A stretch of 64,000 nt of DNA from Pseudomonadales bacterium (GCA_024234325.1 JACKOJ010000002.1:62001-126000), one strand, 5' to 3'. Shown: positions 36,235-45,325, counted from the stretch's first letter. Made by a program: numbers and translations. The notes: generated by a model not told the origin, from the letters alone.

Positions 36235-37683
36235 ATGACTGATAAGTACGATGTTATTGTTATTGGAGCAGGGCCTGCAGGATATGTCACAGCGATTCGC
36301 TGCGCACAACTGGGCCTGAAAACCGCGTGCGTAGAGAAGTGGCACGATGACAAGAAGAACGCCGTATACGGTGGTACCTGTTTGAACGTGGGTTGCATTC
36401 CCTCCAAGGCGCTGCTGGATTCTTCCCATAAATACGTTGAAGCCCAGAAGGACTTCAAGACTCACGGCATCAGTGCCACCGGCATCACCATGGACGTGCC
36501 CGCGATGATCGCCCGCAAGGCCAAAATCGTCAGCCAGCTCACTTCCGGTGTGAAGCAACTCTTCATGGCCAACAAGGTGGAAGGGATTGCCGGCGCCGGC
36601 AAGCTGCTGGCAGGCAAGAAGGTGCAGGTCACCAAGCACGACGGTAGCACTGTCGAACTAAGCGCAGACAATGTCATCCTGTGTGCCGGTTCCGCGCCAA
36701 TCAATATCCCGCCAGCCCCTGTTGATAACGACACCATCGTCGATTCCACCGGCGCGCTCGAATTCAGCAGCGTTCCCAAGCGTCTCGGCGTGATCGGGGC
36801 TGGGGTCATCGGCCTGGAGCTCGGCAGCGTGTGGTCACGCCTGGGCGCTGAAGTCACCGTTCTGGAAGCAATGGATGCCTTCCTGCCGGCGGTGGACGGC
36901 CAACTGTCCAAGGAAGCAATGAAGATCCTGAGCAAGCAGGGACTCAACATCAAGCTGGGCGCCAAGGTCACTGGCAGCAAGGTCGGCGGCAAAGGCAAGA
37001 GCAAGACGGTAACAGTGAGCTATACCGACAAGGATGGTGATCAGGAAGTGGTGTTCGACAAGCTGATCGTCGCCGTTGGCCGTCGCCCGGTATCCGAGAA
37101 TCTGCTGGGCGAGAACTCCGGCGTGGAACTCGACAAGCGCGGCTTCGTTGTCGTTGATGATTCCTGCGCCACGTCCGTGCCGGGCGTGTACGCCTGTGGC
37201 GACCTGGTCCGCGGCCCCATGCTGGCACACAAGGGCATGGAAGAGGGTGTCATGGTTGCCGAACGCATCGTCGGCAAGAAGACTCAGGTCAACTACGATC
37301 TGGTTCCGTTCGTCATTTACACCCATCCGGAAATTGCGTGGGTCGGCAAGACCGAAGAACAACTCAAGGCAGAAGGCCGGGAATACAACGTCGGCACTTT
37401 CCCGTTCAGCATCAACGGTCGTGCCATGGCCGCCAACGAGTCCGAAGGTCTGGTAAAAATCATCGCCGATGCCAAGACGGATCGCGTGCTGGGCTGCCAC
37501 ATCATTGGCCCGAGCGCAGCCGACATGATGCAGCAGATGGTGATCGCCATGGAGTTCAGTGCCAGCGCGGAAGACATAGGTCTGACCATGTTCTCGCATC
37601 CGACCCTGTCCGAAGCCGTGCACGAGGCGGCACTGGCTGTGGCGGGTCACGCGATTCACGGAGTCAACAAGCGTAAGCGCTAG
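36235..37683 (+). CDS. lpdA: Dihydrolipoyl dehydrogenase (E3)
   Basis: A 482-residue FAD-dependent enzyme that reoxidises the dihydrolipoyl groups of the 2-oxoacid dehydrogenases with NAD+. The FAD fold 'VIVIGAGPAGYVTAI' starts the protein. The redox disulfide is in 'GGTCLNVGCIPSK' (about residues 43-55). The NAD fold is 'GVIGAGVIGLELGSVW' (about 184). The C-terminal interface contains the His-Glu pair in 'SHPTLSEAVHEAAL'. Its position inside the suc operon resembles lpdG of Pseudomonas, so it probably serves 2-oxoglutarate dehydrogenase first. Confidence 0.97.
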   Translation: MTDKYDVIVIGAGPAGYVTAIRCAQLGLKTACVEKWHDDKKNAVYGGTCLNVGCIPSKALLDSSHKYVEAQKDFKTHGISATGITMDVPAMIARKAKIVSQLTSGVKQLFMANKVEGIAGAGKLLAGKKVQVTKHDGSTVELSADNVILCAGSAPINIPPAPVDNDTIVDSTGALEFSSVPKRLGVIGAGVIGLELGSVWSRLGAEVTVLEAMDAFLPAVDGQLSKEAMKILSKQGLNIKLGAKVTGSKVGGKGKSKTVTVSYTDKDGDQEVVFDKLIVAVGRRPVSENLLGENSGVELDKRGFVVVDDSCATSVPGVYACGDLVRGPMLAHKGMEEGVMVAERIVGKKTQVNYDLVPFVIYTHPEIAWVGKTEEQLKAEGREYNVGTFPFSINGRAMAANESEGLVKIIADAKTDRVLGCHIIGPSAADMMQQMVIAMEFSASAEDIGLTMFSHPTLSEAVHEAALAVAGHAIHGVNKRKR

Positions 37684-37731
37684 GCAGCACATTCACTTTT
37701 CGCAATCAATCAAGACGCATGAGGATGCAGT

Positions 37732-38901
37732 ATGAATTTACACGAGTATCAGGCCAAGCAACTGTTTGCTGAATATGGCCTGCCCGTGTCGACCGGTTTC
37801 GCGGTCGATACGCCTGAGGAGGCAGCAGCCGCGGCAGACAAGATCGGCGGCAGCCAGTGGGTGGTGAAGGCACAGGTTCACGCCGGTGGTCGCGGCAAGG
37901 CCGGGGGCGTCAAGCTGGTCAGTACCAAGGAAGAAATCAAGGCATTTGCCGAGAAGTGGCTGGGCAAGAACCTGGTGACTTACCAGACAGATGCCAACGG
38001 CCAGCCCGTCAGCAAAATCCTGGTGGAGACCTGCACGGACATCGCCAAGGAGCTTTACCTGGGCGCCGTAGTCGATCGCTCCTCCCGCCGCATCGTGTTC
38101 ATGGCTTCCACAGAAGGTGGTGTGGAAATCGAGAAAGTGGCGGAAGAGACTCCCGAGAAAATCCTGCGCGCCATCATTGATCCGCTCGTCGGGGCACAAC
38201 CGTTTCAGGCACGTGAACTGGCCTTCAAACTCGGCCTGAATGCCGAGCAGGTCAAGCAGTTCACCAAGCTGTTCCTGGGCCTGGCCAAACTCTTTGCCGA
38301 CTTCGACCTGGCGCTGCTGGAGATCAACCCGCTGGTGATCACGGAGCAGGGCAACCTGCACTGCCTGGACGGCAAGATCAACATCGACGGCAACGCCATG
38401 TTCCGCCAGCCCAAACTGCGCGCCATGCATGACCCGAGCCAGGATGATGCCCGCGAAGCGCTGGCCGCCAAGTGGGAATTGAACTACGTCGCACTGGACG
38501 GCAACATCGGCTGCATGGTGAACGGTGCCGGGCTGGCCATGGGCACCATGGATATCGTGCAACTGCATGGCGGTGCACCGGCCAACTTCCTCGACGTGGG
38601 CGGTGGCGCCACCAAGGAACGCGTGACCGAAGCCTTCAAGATCATCCTGTCTGACAAGAACGTGAAAGCGGTTCTGATCAATATCTTCGGCGGCATCGTG
38701 CGCTGCGACATGATTGCAGAAGGCATCATCGGCGCCGTGGAAGAGGTCGGGGTTTCTGTTCCTGTCGTAGTTCGCCTCGAAGGCAATAACGCCGAGCTTG
38801 GACGCAAAGTGCTGGGTGACAGCGGTTTGAATATTATTGCTGCAAGCAGTCTGACCGACGCTGCAGAAAAAGTGGTTGCAGCCGCCGGAGGTGCGAAGTG
38901 A
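37732..38901 (+). CDS. sucC: Succinyl-CoA synthetase subunit beta
   Basis: A 389-residue subunit that with SucD converts succinyl-CoA to succinate while making ATP or GTP. The N-terminal ATP-grasp domain begins 'MNLHEYQAKQLFAEYGLPVS' and has 'KAQVHAGGRGKAGGVKLV' (about residues 46-63). The C-terminal ligase domain has 'NGAGLAMGTMD' and 'NIFGGIVRCD'. It overlaps sucD by four bases, giving coupled, equimolar translation. Confidence 0.97.
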   Translation: MNLHEYQAKQLFAEYGLPVSTGFAVDTPEEAAAAADKIGGSQWVVKAQVHAGGRGKAGGVKLVSTKEEIKAFAEKWLGKNLVTYQTDANGQPVSKILVETCTDIAKELYLGAVVDRSSRRIVFMASTEGGVEIEKVAEETPEKILRAIIDPLVGAQPFQARELAFKLGLNAEQVKQFTKLFLGLAKLFADFDLALLEINPLVITEQGNLHCLDGKINIDGNAMFRQPKLRAMHDPSQDDAREALAAKWELNYVALDGNIGCMVNGAGLAMGTMDIVQLHGGAPANFLDVGGGATKERVTEAFKIILSDKNVKAVLINIFGGIVRCDMIAEGIIGAVEEVGVSVPVVVRLEGNNAELGRKVLGDSGLNIIAASSLTDAAEKVVAAAGGAK

Positions 38902-39770
38902 GTATTTTGTTGAATAAAGACACCCGCGTGATCTGCCAGGGTTTTACTGGATCTCAGGGGACCTTCCACTCCGAACAGGCAATCGCCTATGGCACTCGCA
39001 TGGTAGGCGGAGTGACTCCCGGCAAGGGCGGCCAGGTTCACCTGGGCCTGCCGGTCTTCAATACTGTGGCCGATGCCGTGAGCGAAACCGGTGCCGATGC
39101 GTCCGTCATCTATGTTCCCGCGCCGTTCTGCAAGGACTCCATTCTGGAAGCCGCTTTCGCAGGCGTTAAGCTGATCGTATGCATCACCGAAGGCATCCCC
39201 ACCCTGGACATGCTGGACGTGAAAGTAAAGTGTGATGAACTGGGCGTACGCCTGATCGGGCCAAACTGCCCGGGCGTTATCACCCCCGGCGAATCCAAGA
39301 TCGGCATCATGCCCGGCAATATCCACAAGCCGGGCCGGGTTGGCATTGTCTCCCGCTCCGGCACACTGACCTACGAAGCCGTCAAGCAGACAACCGACTA
39401 TGGCTTTGGCCAGTCCTCCTGCGTCGGCATCGGCGGCGACCCCATTCCGGGTTCCAATTTCATCGATATTCTCGCGCTGTTCGAGAAGGATGCGCAGACC
39501 GAAGCCATCGTCATGATCGGTGAGATCGGCGGCACCGCAGAAGAGGAAGCTGCAGCCTACATCAAGGCCAATGTCACCAAACCTGTGGTCTCCTATATTG
39601 CCGGGGTCACTGCACCACCCGGCAAACGCATGGGACATGCTGGCGCCATTATTTCCGGTGGCAAGGGCACCGCAGCAGAGAAGTTTGCCGCGTTGCAGGA
39701 TGCCGGTGTGAAGACAGTGAAAAGCCTTGCCGACATCGGCAATGGCATCAAGGAAATCACTGGCTGGTAA
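38898..39770 (+). CDS. sucD: Succinyl-CoA synthetase subunit alpha
   Basis: A 290-residue subunit that binds CoA and carries the phosphohistidine. The CoA-binding fold contains 'CQGFTGSQGTFHSEQAI' (about residues 14-30) and 'GPNCPGVI'. The phosphorylated His is in 'MGHAGAIISGGKGTA' (about residue 246). The start is GTG at 38898, within the end of sucC. It ends the sdh-suc block; a hairpin-rich spacer with no ordinary terminator follows. Confidence 0.97.
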   Translation: MSILLNKDTRVICQGFTGSQGTFHSEQAIAYGTRMVGGVTPGKGGQVHLGLPVFNTVADAVSETGADASVIYVPAPFCKDSILEAAFAGVKLIVCITEGIPTLDMLDVKVKCDELGVRLIGPNCPGVITPGESKIGIMPGNIHKPGRVGIVSRSGTLTYEAVKQTTDYGFGQSSCVGIGGDPIPGSNFIDILALFEKDAQTEAIVMIGEIGGTAEEEAAAYIKANVTKPVVSYIAGVTAPPGKRMGHAGAIISGGKGTAAEKFAALQDAGVKTVKSLADIGNGIKEITGW

Positions 39771-39878
39771 TGACCCACAGGCCTGAAAAACCGTGCCCGC
39801 AACAGGGAGCCGCTTGTAGGAAAAATTGTGCGTCAAGTGGTTCTAAAAATCGGATAGGTTGTGATAGGCTTAACGCAG

Positions 39879-40121
39879 AATTCGGCACGGAAAGCCGAAT
39901 TTCGCACAATAAAACACGATTTTATTGGCGATAGTTACCAAAAAACTCAAATTCAGTATTTTTGGGTAGAAAGGTAACTATCGGCCGGTAAATTTGCGTA
40001 AGAAGGGACTTCTGCCAATGCAGCTTATAGGAAGGCATGTGGGGAGCAGTTTGGCAGAAACAGGATTTGTTTCACTTAACACTAGTTGTCGGGTTTGCCT
40101 CAGAAAATCTGACTCGCAAAC
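39879..40121 (+). other. Intergenic region with four inverted repeats before the TonB operon
   Basis: The 383-base sucD-DUF3450 spacer (39771-40153) contains four inverted repeats in a row. Repeat 1 is AATTCGGC/GCCGAATT (39879-39886, 39894-39901). Repeat 2 is CGATAGTTACC/GGTAACTATCG (39929-39939, 39973-39983). Repeat 3 is TTCTGCCAA/TTGGCAGAA (40010-40018, 40051-40059). Repeat 4 is GTTTGC/GCAAAC (40093-40098, 40116-40121) with CAGA/TCTG nested inside. All arms are perfect. The region is more AT-rich than its neighbours. It could be a structured leader, a small RNA or clustered operators. No confident promoter or T-run terminator was found. Confidence 0.6.
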
Positions 40122-40137
40122 TTTGATTGTTCAATAA
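40018..40137 (+). CDS. Possible 39-residue upstream ORF / leader peptide
   Basis: An ATG at 40018 opens a 39-codon frame ending at TAA 40135-40137, 16 bases before the DUF3450 start. AAGGGA lies about ten bases upstream (40003-40008). The frame runs through inverted repeats 3 and 4, so translation could alter the folding of the leader. The peptide has no recognised family and could be a chance ORF. Confidence 0.25.
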   Translation: MQLIGRHVGSSLAETGFVSLNTSCRVCLRKSDSQTLIVQ

Positions 40138-40153
40138 AATAATAGGATGGCAC

Positions 40154-40945
40154 ATGAATAACCGTCGATTATATTACAAGGTTCTAGCACCTTTCGCTTC
40201 GTTGATTGTTGCTGGTGCGACTCAAGCAGCCGAGGTTGATACAAGCATCATCGATCGCGCCCTGAGTATCATAGAGCAGCAAAACCAGGCCGCTGCACAG
40301 TCGCAGGAAACAATCACTCGATTGTCCAACTCGGCGTCCTCTCTCTTCGAAGAGTTCAAAATCGAGAATGACAACCTGGAGGCCATGCTGGTACTGAACG
40401 CCGGTCTGCGCAAACAGATTTCCATTCAGGAAGAACAAATCGCCACTATTCAGCAGTCCATCACCGATGTGGCAGTTGTGACTCAGGAGATGCCTCTTCT
40501 GATGACCAAGATGCTGTCCAGCGTCGAACAGTTTGTAGAGCTCGACCTGCCGTTCCAGTTGGACGAGCGTCGTGCCCGCCTGCAGTTTGCTCGTGATGCA
40601 ATCGACAGCCCCGATGTGTCCATCGCGGAAAAATTCCGTCAAATTCTGGTGATCTACCAGAACGAAAACAACTACGGCCGTACTCACCAGACTTACCCTA
40701 CAACTCTGGAGATCGGCGGTGTAGAGCGTGACGTTGACATGCTGCGTGTTGGCCGCATCGCTCTGGTGTACCAGACTAAAGACCGTACCATGACAGGTGC
40801 ATGGGATCAGGAAACCCGTAGCTGGGTTGAGCTCGACCCCGTGGAATACCGCACTGCGATTCAGCGCGCCATCAGCGTATCCAGTGGCCTTGTGTCACCC
40901 GCTATCATGGACCTTCCCATCGTTGCACCGGAGTCAGCACAGTGA
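40154..40945 (+). CDS. DUF3450 periplasmic protein of a TtpC-type TonB operon
   Basis: A 263-residue secreted protein. A signal peptide (about residues 1-26, ending 'GATQA') is followed by a Gln/Glu-rich coiled coil to about residue 105. The C-terminal globular part includes 'FRQILVIYQNENNYGRTHQTY' and 'LRVGRIALVYQTKD'. DUF3450 genes regularly precede TtpC-ExbB-ExbD-TonB genes in marine gammaproteobacteria; the exact role is unknown but the link to TonB energy transfer is strong. The ATG at 40154 has AGGATGG upstream and gives a proper signal peptide; the frame is open to 40127. Its stop overlaps the next start. Confidence 0.88.
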   Translation: MNNRRLYYKVLAPFASLIVAGATQAAEVDTSIIDRALSIIEQQNQAAAQSQETITRLSNSASSLFEEFKIENDNLEAMLVLNAGLRKQISIQEEQIATIQQSITDVAVVTQEMPLLMTKMLSSVEQFVELDLPFQLDERRARLQFARDAIDSPDVSIAEKFRQILVIYQNENNYGRTHQTYPTTLEIGGVERDVDMLRVGRIALVYQTKDRTMTGAWDQETRSWVELDPVEYRTAIQRAISVSSGLVSPAIMDLPIVAPESAQ

Positions 40946-42336
40946 AAAACATTATTAAATTAGCAGGTATTTCCGTGACTGGCCTGTTCCTGGCCGTATC
41001 GTCACAGTCCTACGCGCAGCAGCCAGCCGCCTCTCTGGCAGAACTGCTCAACAATGTGGAGCAGGACCGCGTAGCACAGTCTCAGGATCACCGTGAGCGT
41101 GAACAGCGTTTCCAGCAGCAAGCGAATCAGCAGCAGCAGATTCTGGACGAAGTAAAGTCCCGCATTGAGCAGGAAAACGCGACCAACACCAGCCTGACTC
41201 AGCAGTTCGATGCGAATCAACTGACGATTGCAGAGCGTCGCGAAGCACTGCGTACTGCGCGTGCCGACCTTAACGAACTGCTCGGTACAATTCAGGGTGT
41301 TGCCGGTGACTTCCGCAGCATCTTCGAAAACTCCCTGATCAGTGCCCAGTACGACGGCCGTGAAGAGTTCCTGGACTCCTTCATCGAGCGCGTAGCATCT
41401 GACACCGAACAGGTTCGTATCGACGAAATCGAACGTTTCTGGTTCTTCATGCAGCAGGAGCTGGTGGAGTCCGGTAAAGTGGTCCAGTACACAGATATGG
41501 TTAGCCTGCCTTCCGGCGAATCTTCTGAGCGTCGCATCACTCGTATCGGTTCCTTCAACGCAATCTCCGACGGCGAATATCTGAGCTACTCAGGCGCAAT
41601 CGGTCACCTGCAGGTACTGCCGCGTCAGCCTGGCGCCGAAGTACTGGCTCGCGCTACGGAGCTGGAAAACTCTAGCAGCGGCATGCACAAAGTCGGTATC
41701 GACCCAACTGGTGCACTGGGTGGCAGCATGATGGCCAACCTGATCAACTTCCCGACGCCTGCCGAGCAGGTGCGTGACAACTCCGGTGTGATCGGTTTCA
41801 TGATTATCGGTATCGGTTGTATCGCCGTGCTGATCGCGCTGATTCGTTCCTTCATCCTGACCCTGGTGGCAGCGAAGGTGAACGCTCAGGTCAAGTCCGA
41901 CAAAGCCAACAAGAACAACCCGCTGGGCCGTGTGCTGCTGGTTGCTGAGTCCAACCCGAACGTGGACACAGAAACCCTGGAGCTGAAGCTTGGTGAGGCT
42001 ATTCTGCAGGAGACTCCGTCACTGGAGCGCTTCCTGACGCTGATCAAGATTATCTCTACCATCGCTCCTCTGATGGGTCTGCTGGGTACTGTGACCGGTA
42101 TGATTCAAGTGTTCCAGCAGATTACCGTATACGGTGCTGGTGACCCGACAATCATGGCAGGTGGTATCTCCATGGCTCTGATGACAACCGTACTGGGTAT
42201 CTGTGCCGCGATTCCGGCGATCCTGATGCACAGTTGGGTGAAGAGCAAGGCAGATCGCATCATCCATATTATGGAAGAGCAGGCGACCGGTATCATTGCA
42301 AGAAAAGCCGAAGCGGCATCATCCAACAAGGCATAA
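40942..42336 (+). CDS. TtpC-type MotA/TolQ/ExbB proton channel protein
   Basis: A 464-residue inner-membrane protein. A signal peptide (to about residue 25, 'SQSYAQQ') leads to a long periplasmic coiled coil (about 30-125, Gln/Glu/Arg-rich) and a periplasmic domain. A transmembrane helix (about 277-300) follows, and then the MotA/TolQ/ExbB domain with 'LMGLLGTVTGMIQVFQQI' (about 375) and 'GISMALMTTVLGICAAIPA'. This is the layout of Vibrio TtpC, an extra subunit of the TonB2 system. The start is GTG at 40942, overlapping the stop of the DUF3450 gene, which suggests coupled synthesis. Confidence 0.9.
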   Translation: MKNIIKLAGISVTGLFLAVSSQSYAQQPAASLAELLNNVEQDRVAQSQDHREREQRFQQQANQQQQILDEVKSRIEQENATNTSLTQQFDANQLTIAERREALRTARADLNELLGTIQGVAGDFRSIFENSLISAQYDGREEFLDSFIERVASDTEQVRIDEIERFWFFMQQELVESGKVVQYTDMVSLPSGESSERRITRIGSFNAISDGEYLSYSGAIGHLQVLPRQPGAEVLARATELENSSSGMHKVGIDPTGALGGSMMANLINFPTPAEQVRDNSGVIGFMIIGIGCIAVLIALIRSFILTLVAAKVNAQVKSDKANKNNPLGRVLLVAESNPNVDTETLELKLGEAILQETPSLERFLTLIKIISTIAPLMGLLGTVTGMIQVFQQITVYGAGDPTIMAGGISMALMTTVLGICAAIPAILMHSWVKSKADRIIHIMEEQATGIIARKAEAASSNKA

Positions 42337-42355
42337 GCAATAGAGGAAACTCACC

Positions 42356-42886
42356 ATGTATTTTGCTCTGATGGATACTATGGATGCCATCTCGGGCTTT
42401 ATGGACAGAGGGGGCGGTGTTCTCTGGATCATCGCGACCCTGCTGCTCGTGAAGTTCTCTATGGTGTTTGAACGGGTCTGGTACCTGCATTCCACTCACG
42501 CCAAGCGTGTCAAGCAGACACTGGCAACGTGGAACGCAAGAACAGACAAGAAATCCTGGAGAGCCAGACAGATTCGCATGGCCATGATCTCCGAGATCTC
42601 TCTGGATCTTCGTGGATCAATGCCCCTGATCGAATCTCTCGTTGTGATTTGTCCGTTGCTGGGCCTTTTGGGAACGGTAACGGGCATGATCGAGGTCTTC
42701 TTTGTTATGGCACTTACCGGCGGCGGCGACGCGAAGTCAATGGCCGGCGGTGTGTCCAAAGCCACAATCCCGACCATGGCAGGCATGGTCGGCGCATTGT
42801 CCGGCATCTTTGCGACCAATTGGCTTAAGCACAAAATGGATCGCGAAGTGGAACTTTTGGAAGACCATTTGGCTCTCAATAATTAA
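42356..42886 (+). CDS. exbB: ExbB-type proton channel subunit
   Basis: A 176-residue inner-membrane protein with three transmembrane segments. The first follows 'MDRGGGVLWIIATLLLVKF', and the MotA/TolQ/ExbB core is 'CPLLGLLGTVTGMIEVF' (about residues 99-115) and 'SKATIPTMAGMVGALSGI' (about 134-151). It forms the pentameric channel that uses the proton gradient to drive TonB. It is the second ExbB-like gene of the operon, as in Vibrio TonB2 clusters, and follows TtpC by 19 bases. Confidence 0.93.
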   Translation: MYFALMDTMDAISGFMDRGGGVLWIIATLLLVKFSMVFERVWYLHSTHAKRVKQTLATWNARTDKKSWRARQIRMAMISEISLDLRGSMPLIESLVVICPLLGLLGTVTGMIEVFFVMALTGGGDAKSMAGGVSKATIPTMAGMVGALSGIFATNWLKHKMDREVELLEDHLALNN

Positions 42887-42907
42887 ACACCTAGTGAAGG
42901 CACAATA

Positions 42908-43315
42908 ATGAAAAGCGGTCTTATGAAGAAAAGGGACGACGACGGGCCCGGGGAAATTGACCTTACCCCAATGCTCGACGTGGTCTTTATCCTGCTGATC
43001 TTCTTCATCGTCACTTCTGTGTTCGTCACAGAAGCCGGTATAGAGGTCAGCAAGCCTGAGGCGTCTACCGCAGAACCGAAGTCCAAGGACCTCATTCTGA
43101 TTGCGGTGTCTGCCGATGGTGAGATCTGGATCGACGGTGAACAGGTTGACCCAAGGTTCATTCGTGCAAGATTTGAATTGCGTCTTGCCGAATCACCTAA
43201 TTCGTCCGTGGTCATTCAAGGCGACCGCGCTGCACAGAATGAGCAGATCATGCTGATCATGCGTGCCGCGCGCGATGCTGAAATTGCAAACGTTTCAATA
43301 TCAACGGAGGCATAA
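42908..43315 (+). CDS. exbD: ExbD-type biopolymer transport protein
   Basis: A 135-residue protein with a short cytoplasmic N-terminus, one transmembrane helix (about residues 20-40) and a periplasmic domain. The membrane helix begins 'IDLTPMLDVVFILLIFFIV', in which the Asp is the proton-carrying residue of the ExbD/TolR/MotB family. The periplasmic part includes 'VVIQGDRAAQNEQIMLIM'. It works with ExbB to energise the TonB protein encoded four bases downstream. Confidence 0.95.
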   Translation: MKSGLMKKRDDDGPGEIDLTPMLDVVFILLIFFIVTSVFVTEAGIEVSKPEASTAEPKSKDLILIAVSADGEIWIDGEQVDPRFIRARFELRLAESPNSSVVIQGDRAAQNEQIMLIMRAARDAEIANVSISTEA

Positions 43316-43318
43316 ACC

Positions 43319-43933
43319 ATGATCGCAGTAAGATGGATAGTATCAATGGCATTGGCGTTGTTGATCACGCTTGGGCTGTTCTACGTTATGCAGGCGCTGA
43401 TTGCGACAGGTGCTCAACTGGAGCAACGCGTTACCGTGGTCAAGATGGTTGACGCAACCATGCCTGAAATCGAAATGGAAGTGGTACGGGAAGTCGAGAA
43501 GCCTCAGCCGATCGAACAGCTTGATACCCCTCCGCCCGATGTTCCTGATCGTCAGATGAATATGGATTCCGGTCCTTCACTGTCCATTCAGCGCGCAGCG
43601 GTGAATATCGACGCCGACCTCAATATCGGTGGTGCCAGCATCTCCATTACCGACGGTGAAATGCTGCCGCTGGTAAACGTCACACCCCAGTACCCGACCC
43701 GTGCCGCTTCCCGTGGTATCGAAGGCTGGTGCCAGGTTGCGTTTACCGTGACAGAAACCGGTGGTGTGCGTGATGTGTACGTAGTGGACGCCGAACCGGC
43801 AGGTATCTTCGATTCCTCCTCCATTCGTGCTGCTGAGAAATTCAAGTTCCAGCCGAAAGTCGTAGACGGAAAGGGCGTGGAAGTTCCCAACGTCCAGTAC
43901 GTATTCCGCTATCAACTCGAGGGTGACCAGTAA
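43319..43933 (+). CDS. tonB: TonB2-type energy transducer protein
   Basis: A 204-residue protein with an N-terminal signal-anchor helix (about residues 7-30), a rather short acidic/Pro spacer (about 45-90) instead of the long Pro-Lys rod of E. coli TonB, and a C-terminal TonB domain with 'VTPQYPTRAASRGIEGWCQVAF' type sequence split over residues 121-143 and the end 'YVFRYQLEG'. It touches the TonB box of outer-membrane receptors. A GGAGG ribosome site lies just before it. The stop overlaps the next gene's ATG by one base (TAATG). Confidence 0.93.
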   Translation: MIAVRWIVSMALALLITLGLFYVMQALIATGAQLEQRVTVVKMVDATMPEIEMEVVREVEKPQPIEQLDTPPPDVPDRQMNMDSGPSLSIQRAAVNIDADLNIGGASISITDGEMLPLVNVTPQYPTRAASRGIEGWCQVAFTVTETGGVRDVYVVDAEPAGIFDSSSIRAAEKFKFQPKVVDGKGVEVPNVQYVFRYQLEGDQ

Positions 43934-45285
43934 TGATCAGCGTACACAAAACCAAGAGACTGACCCGGGACATCGTGTCAGCGCTCACCATGGCGGGCCT
44001 GCTCGTTGCCGGTACGGCGTATTCCGTGAATACGTTCGCAGCCGACGAACCGCGTGCTCCGCCCCCTACGCGTTCATCTGACGTACTGACGGAGCGTGTG
44101 TTCAAGGCCATTTCCGAAATTCAGGAGCTCATGAGTCCTGAAGATGCGAATGCCGAGCCTGACTACGCACGCGCCAAAGTGCAGTTGGACGAGTTGAACG
44201 AGCGTTACGATCGTCTCAACGACTTCGAGAAGTCGACACTGCTCAACTTCTACACCAACTATTATCTCAATACAGAACAGATCGATATGGCCTTGCAGAC
44301 CTTCGAGAAGATTCTGACGATTGAGGAACTGCGTGTAGAGTCCAGACTCCGTGCCCTGATGGCCCTTGGCCAGTTGTACATGGGGGAAGAGCGTTACCAG
44401 GAAGCAATCGATGCCTTCGATAAGTGGAGAGAAATCTCCGACGAAGAAAACGAGAACGTGTACCTGGGTCTAGCCAACTCCTACTACAACCTTGCCAAGT
44501 ACAACGAAGCCATTCCCTATCTGATCGACCACATGGAAATGGTGCAGGCAAGCGGAAAGGCCCTGCCGAAAAACATCTACGGTCTGCTCAACCTGATGTA
44601 TATCGAGTTGGAAGACTATACCAGCGCCGAGCGTGTTACCAAGCAGATGGTGACTCTGTTCGATGAACCCAGCGACTGGCGTAACCTTTCGGCGATCTAC
44701 GGCTATCTGGATGACGACAAGAAGCGCATCGAGACCCTGTCCATTACCTTTGCGAAAGGGTATATGGAGAATGAGTCCGAGTTCCTGAACCTCGGTCAGT
44801 CACTGGCTGGCGCCGATGCCCCTTACCAGGGTGCAAAAGTGCTGGAGCGTGGCTTCGAGCTCGGGATCATCGAGCCGACAGAACAGAACTATGAACGCCT
44901 TGTACAAATGTACATGCTGGCAAACGAATACGAACTGGCGCTCGAGCCTGCCATCAAAGCCGCGGAAGTGGCGGAAAATGGCGACGCTTACGACCAGCTC
45001 GGCTACGTTTACTACATGCTGCACGACTACAAGAACTCAGCGGACGCGATGGCCAAGGCTATCGAGCGTGGCGGTCTGGAAAACCCGGGCGACGCGCAAC
45101 TGTTCCTGGCCCGTTCACTGGTTGAGCTGGATGACTTTGATGCCGCAGCCGCTGCTGCCCGACGCGCTCAGGATCTGGGTGAAAACTCTGCCCGTTCTTT
45201 CCTGAACTACATCGAAAACAGCAAGGCTCGCTTCGAGAACCTCAAGCAGCGCAAGGAAGACGCGATCGATTTCTATCGCTCTTGA
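43933..45285 (+). CDS. TPR-repeat periplasmic protein of the TonB operon
   Basis: A 450-residue secreted or membrane-anchored protein. A signal peptide or anchor (about residues 15-37, ending 'NTFAA') is followed by a Pro-rich patch and then about ten tetratricopeptide-like repeats, for example 'ALMALGQLYMGEERYQEAIDAF' in two turns around residue 140, and 'AYDQLGYVYYMLHDYKNSADAM' near 355. A TPR gene ends the operon in other TtpC systems (TtpB-like position) and may organise the complex or receptors. A strong terminator follows. Confidence 0.85.
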   Translation: MISVHKTKRLTRDIVSALTMAGLLVAGTAYSVNTFAADEPRAPPPTRSSDVLTERVFKAISEIQELMSPEDANAEPDYARAKVQLDELNERYDRLNDFEKSTLLNFYTNYYLNTEQIDMALQTFEKILTIEELRVESRLRALMALGQLYMGEERYQEAIDAFDKWREISDEENENVYLGLANSYYNLAKYNEAIPYLIDHMEMVQASGKALPKNIYGLLNLMYIELEDYTSAERVTKQMVTLFDEPSDWRNLSAIYGYLDDDKKRIETLSITFAKGYMENESEFLNLGQSLAGADAPYQGAKVLERGFELGIIEPTEQNYERLVQMYMLANEYELALEPAIKAAEVAENGDAYDQLGYVYYMLHDYKNSADAMAKAIERGGLENPGDAQLFLARSLVELDDFDAAAAAARRAQDLGENSARSFLNYIENSKARFENLKQRKEDAIDFYRS

Positions 45286-45294
45286 TACCACGCG

Positions 45295-45322
45295 CTTGAA
45301 ATCGGGGCATTCGGCCCCATCT
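45295..45322 (+). promoter_or_regulatory. Sigma-32 heat-shock promoter of htpG
   Basis: CTTGAAA (45295-45301) and CCCCATCT (45315-45322) are separated by 13 bases, matching the sigma-32 consensus (CTTGAAA, 11-16 bases, CCCCATNT) at every position. It would start transcription near 45329 and drive htpG, a known heat-shock gene. It lies between the stop of the TPR gene and the operon terminator, so the start falls inside the terminator's left arm. Confidence 0.88.
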
Positions 45323-45325
45323 AAG

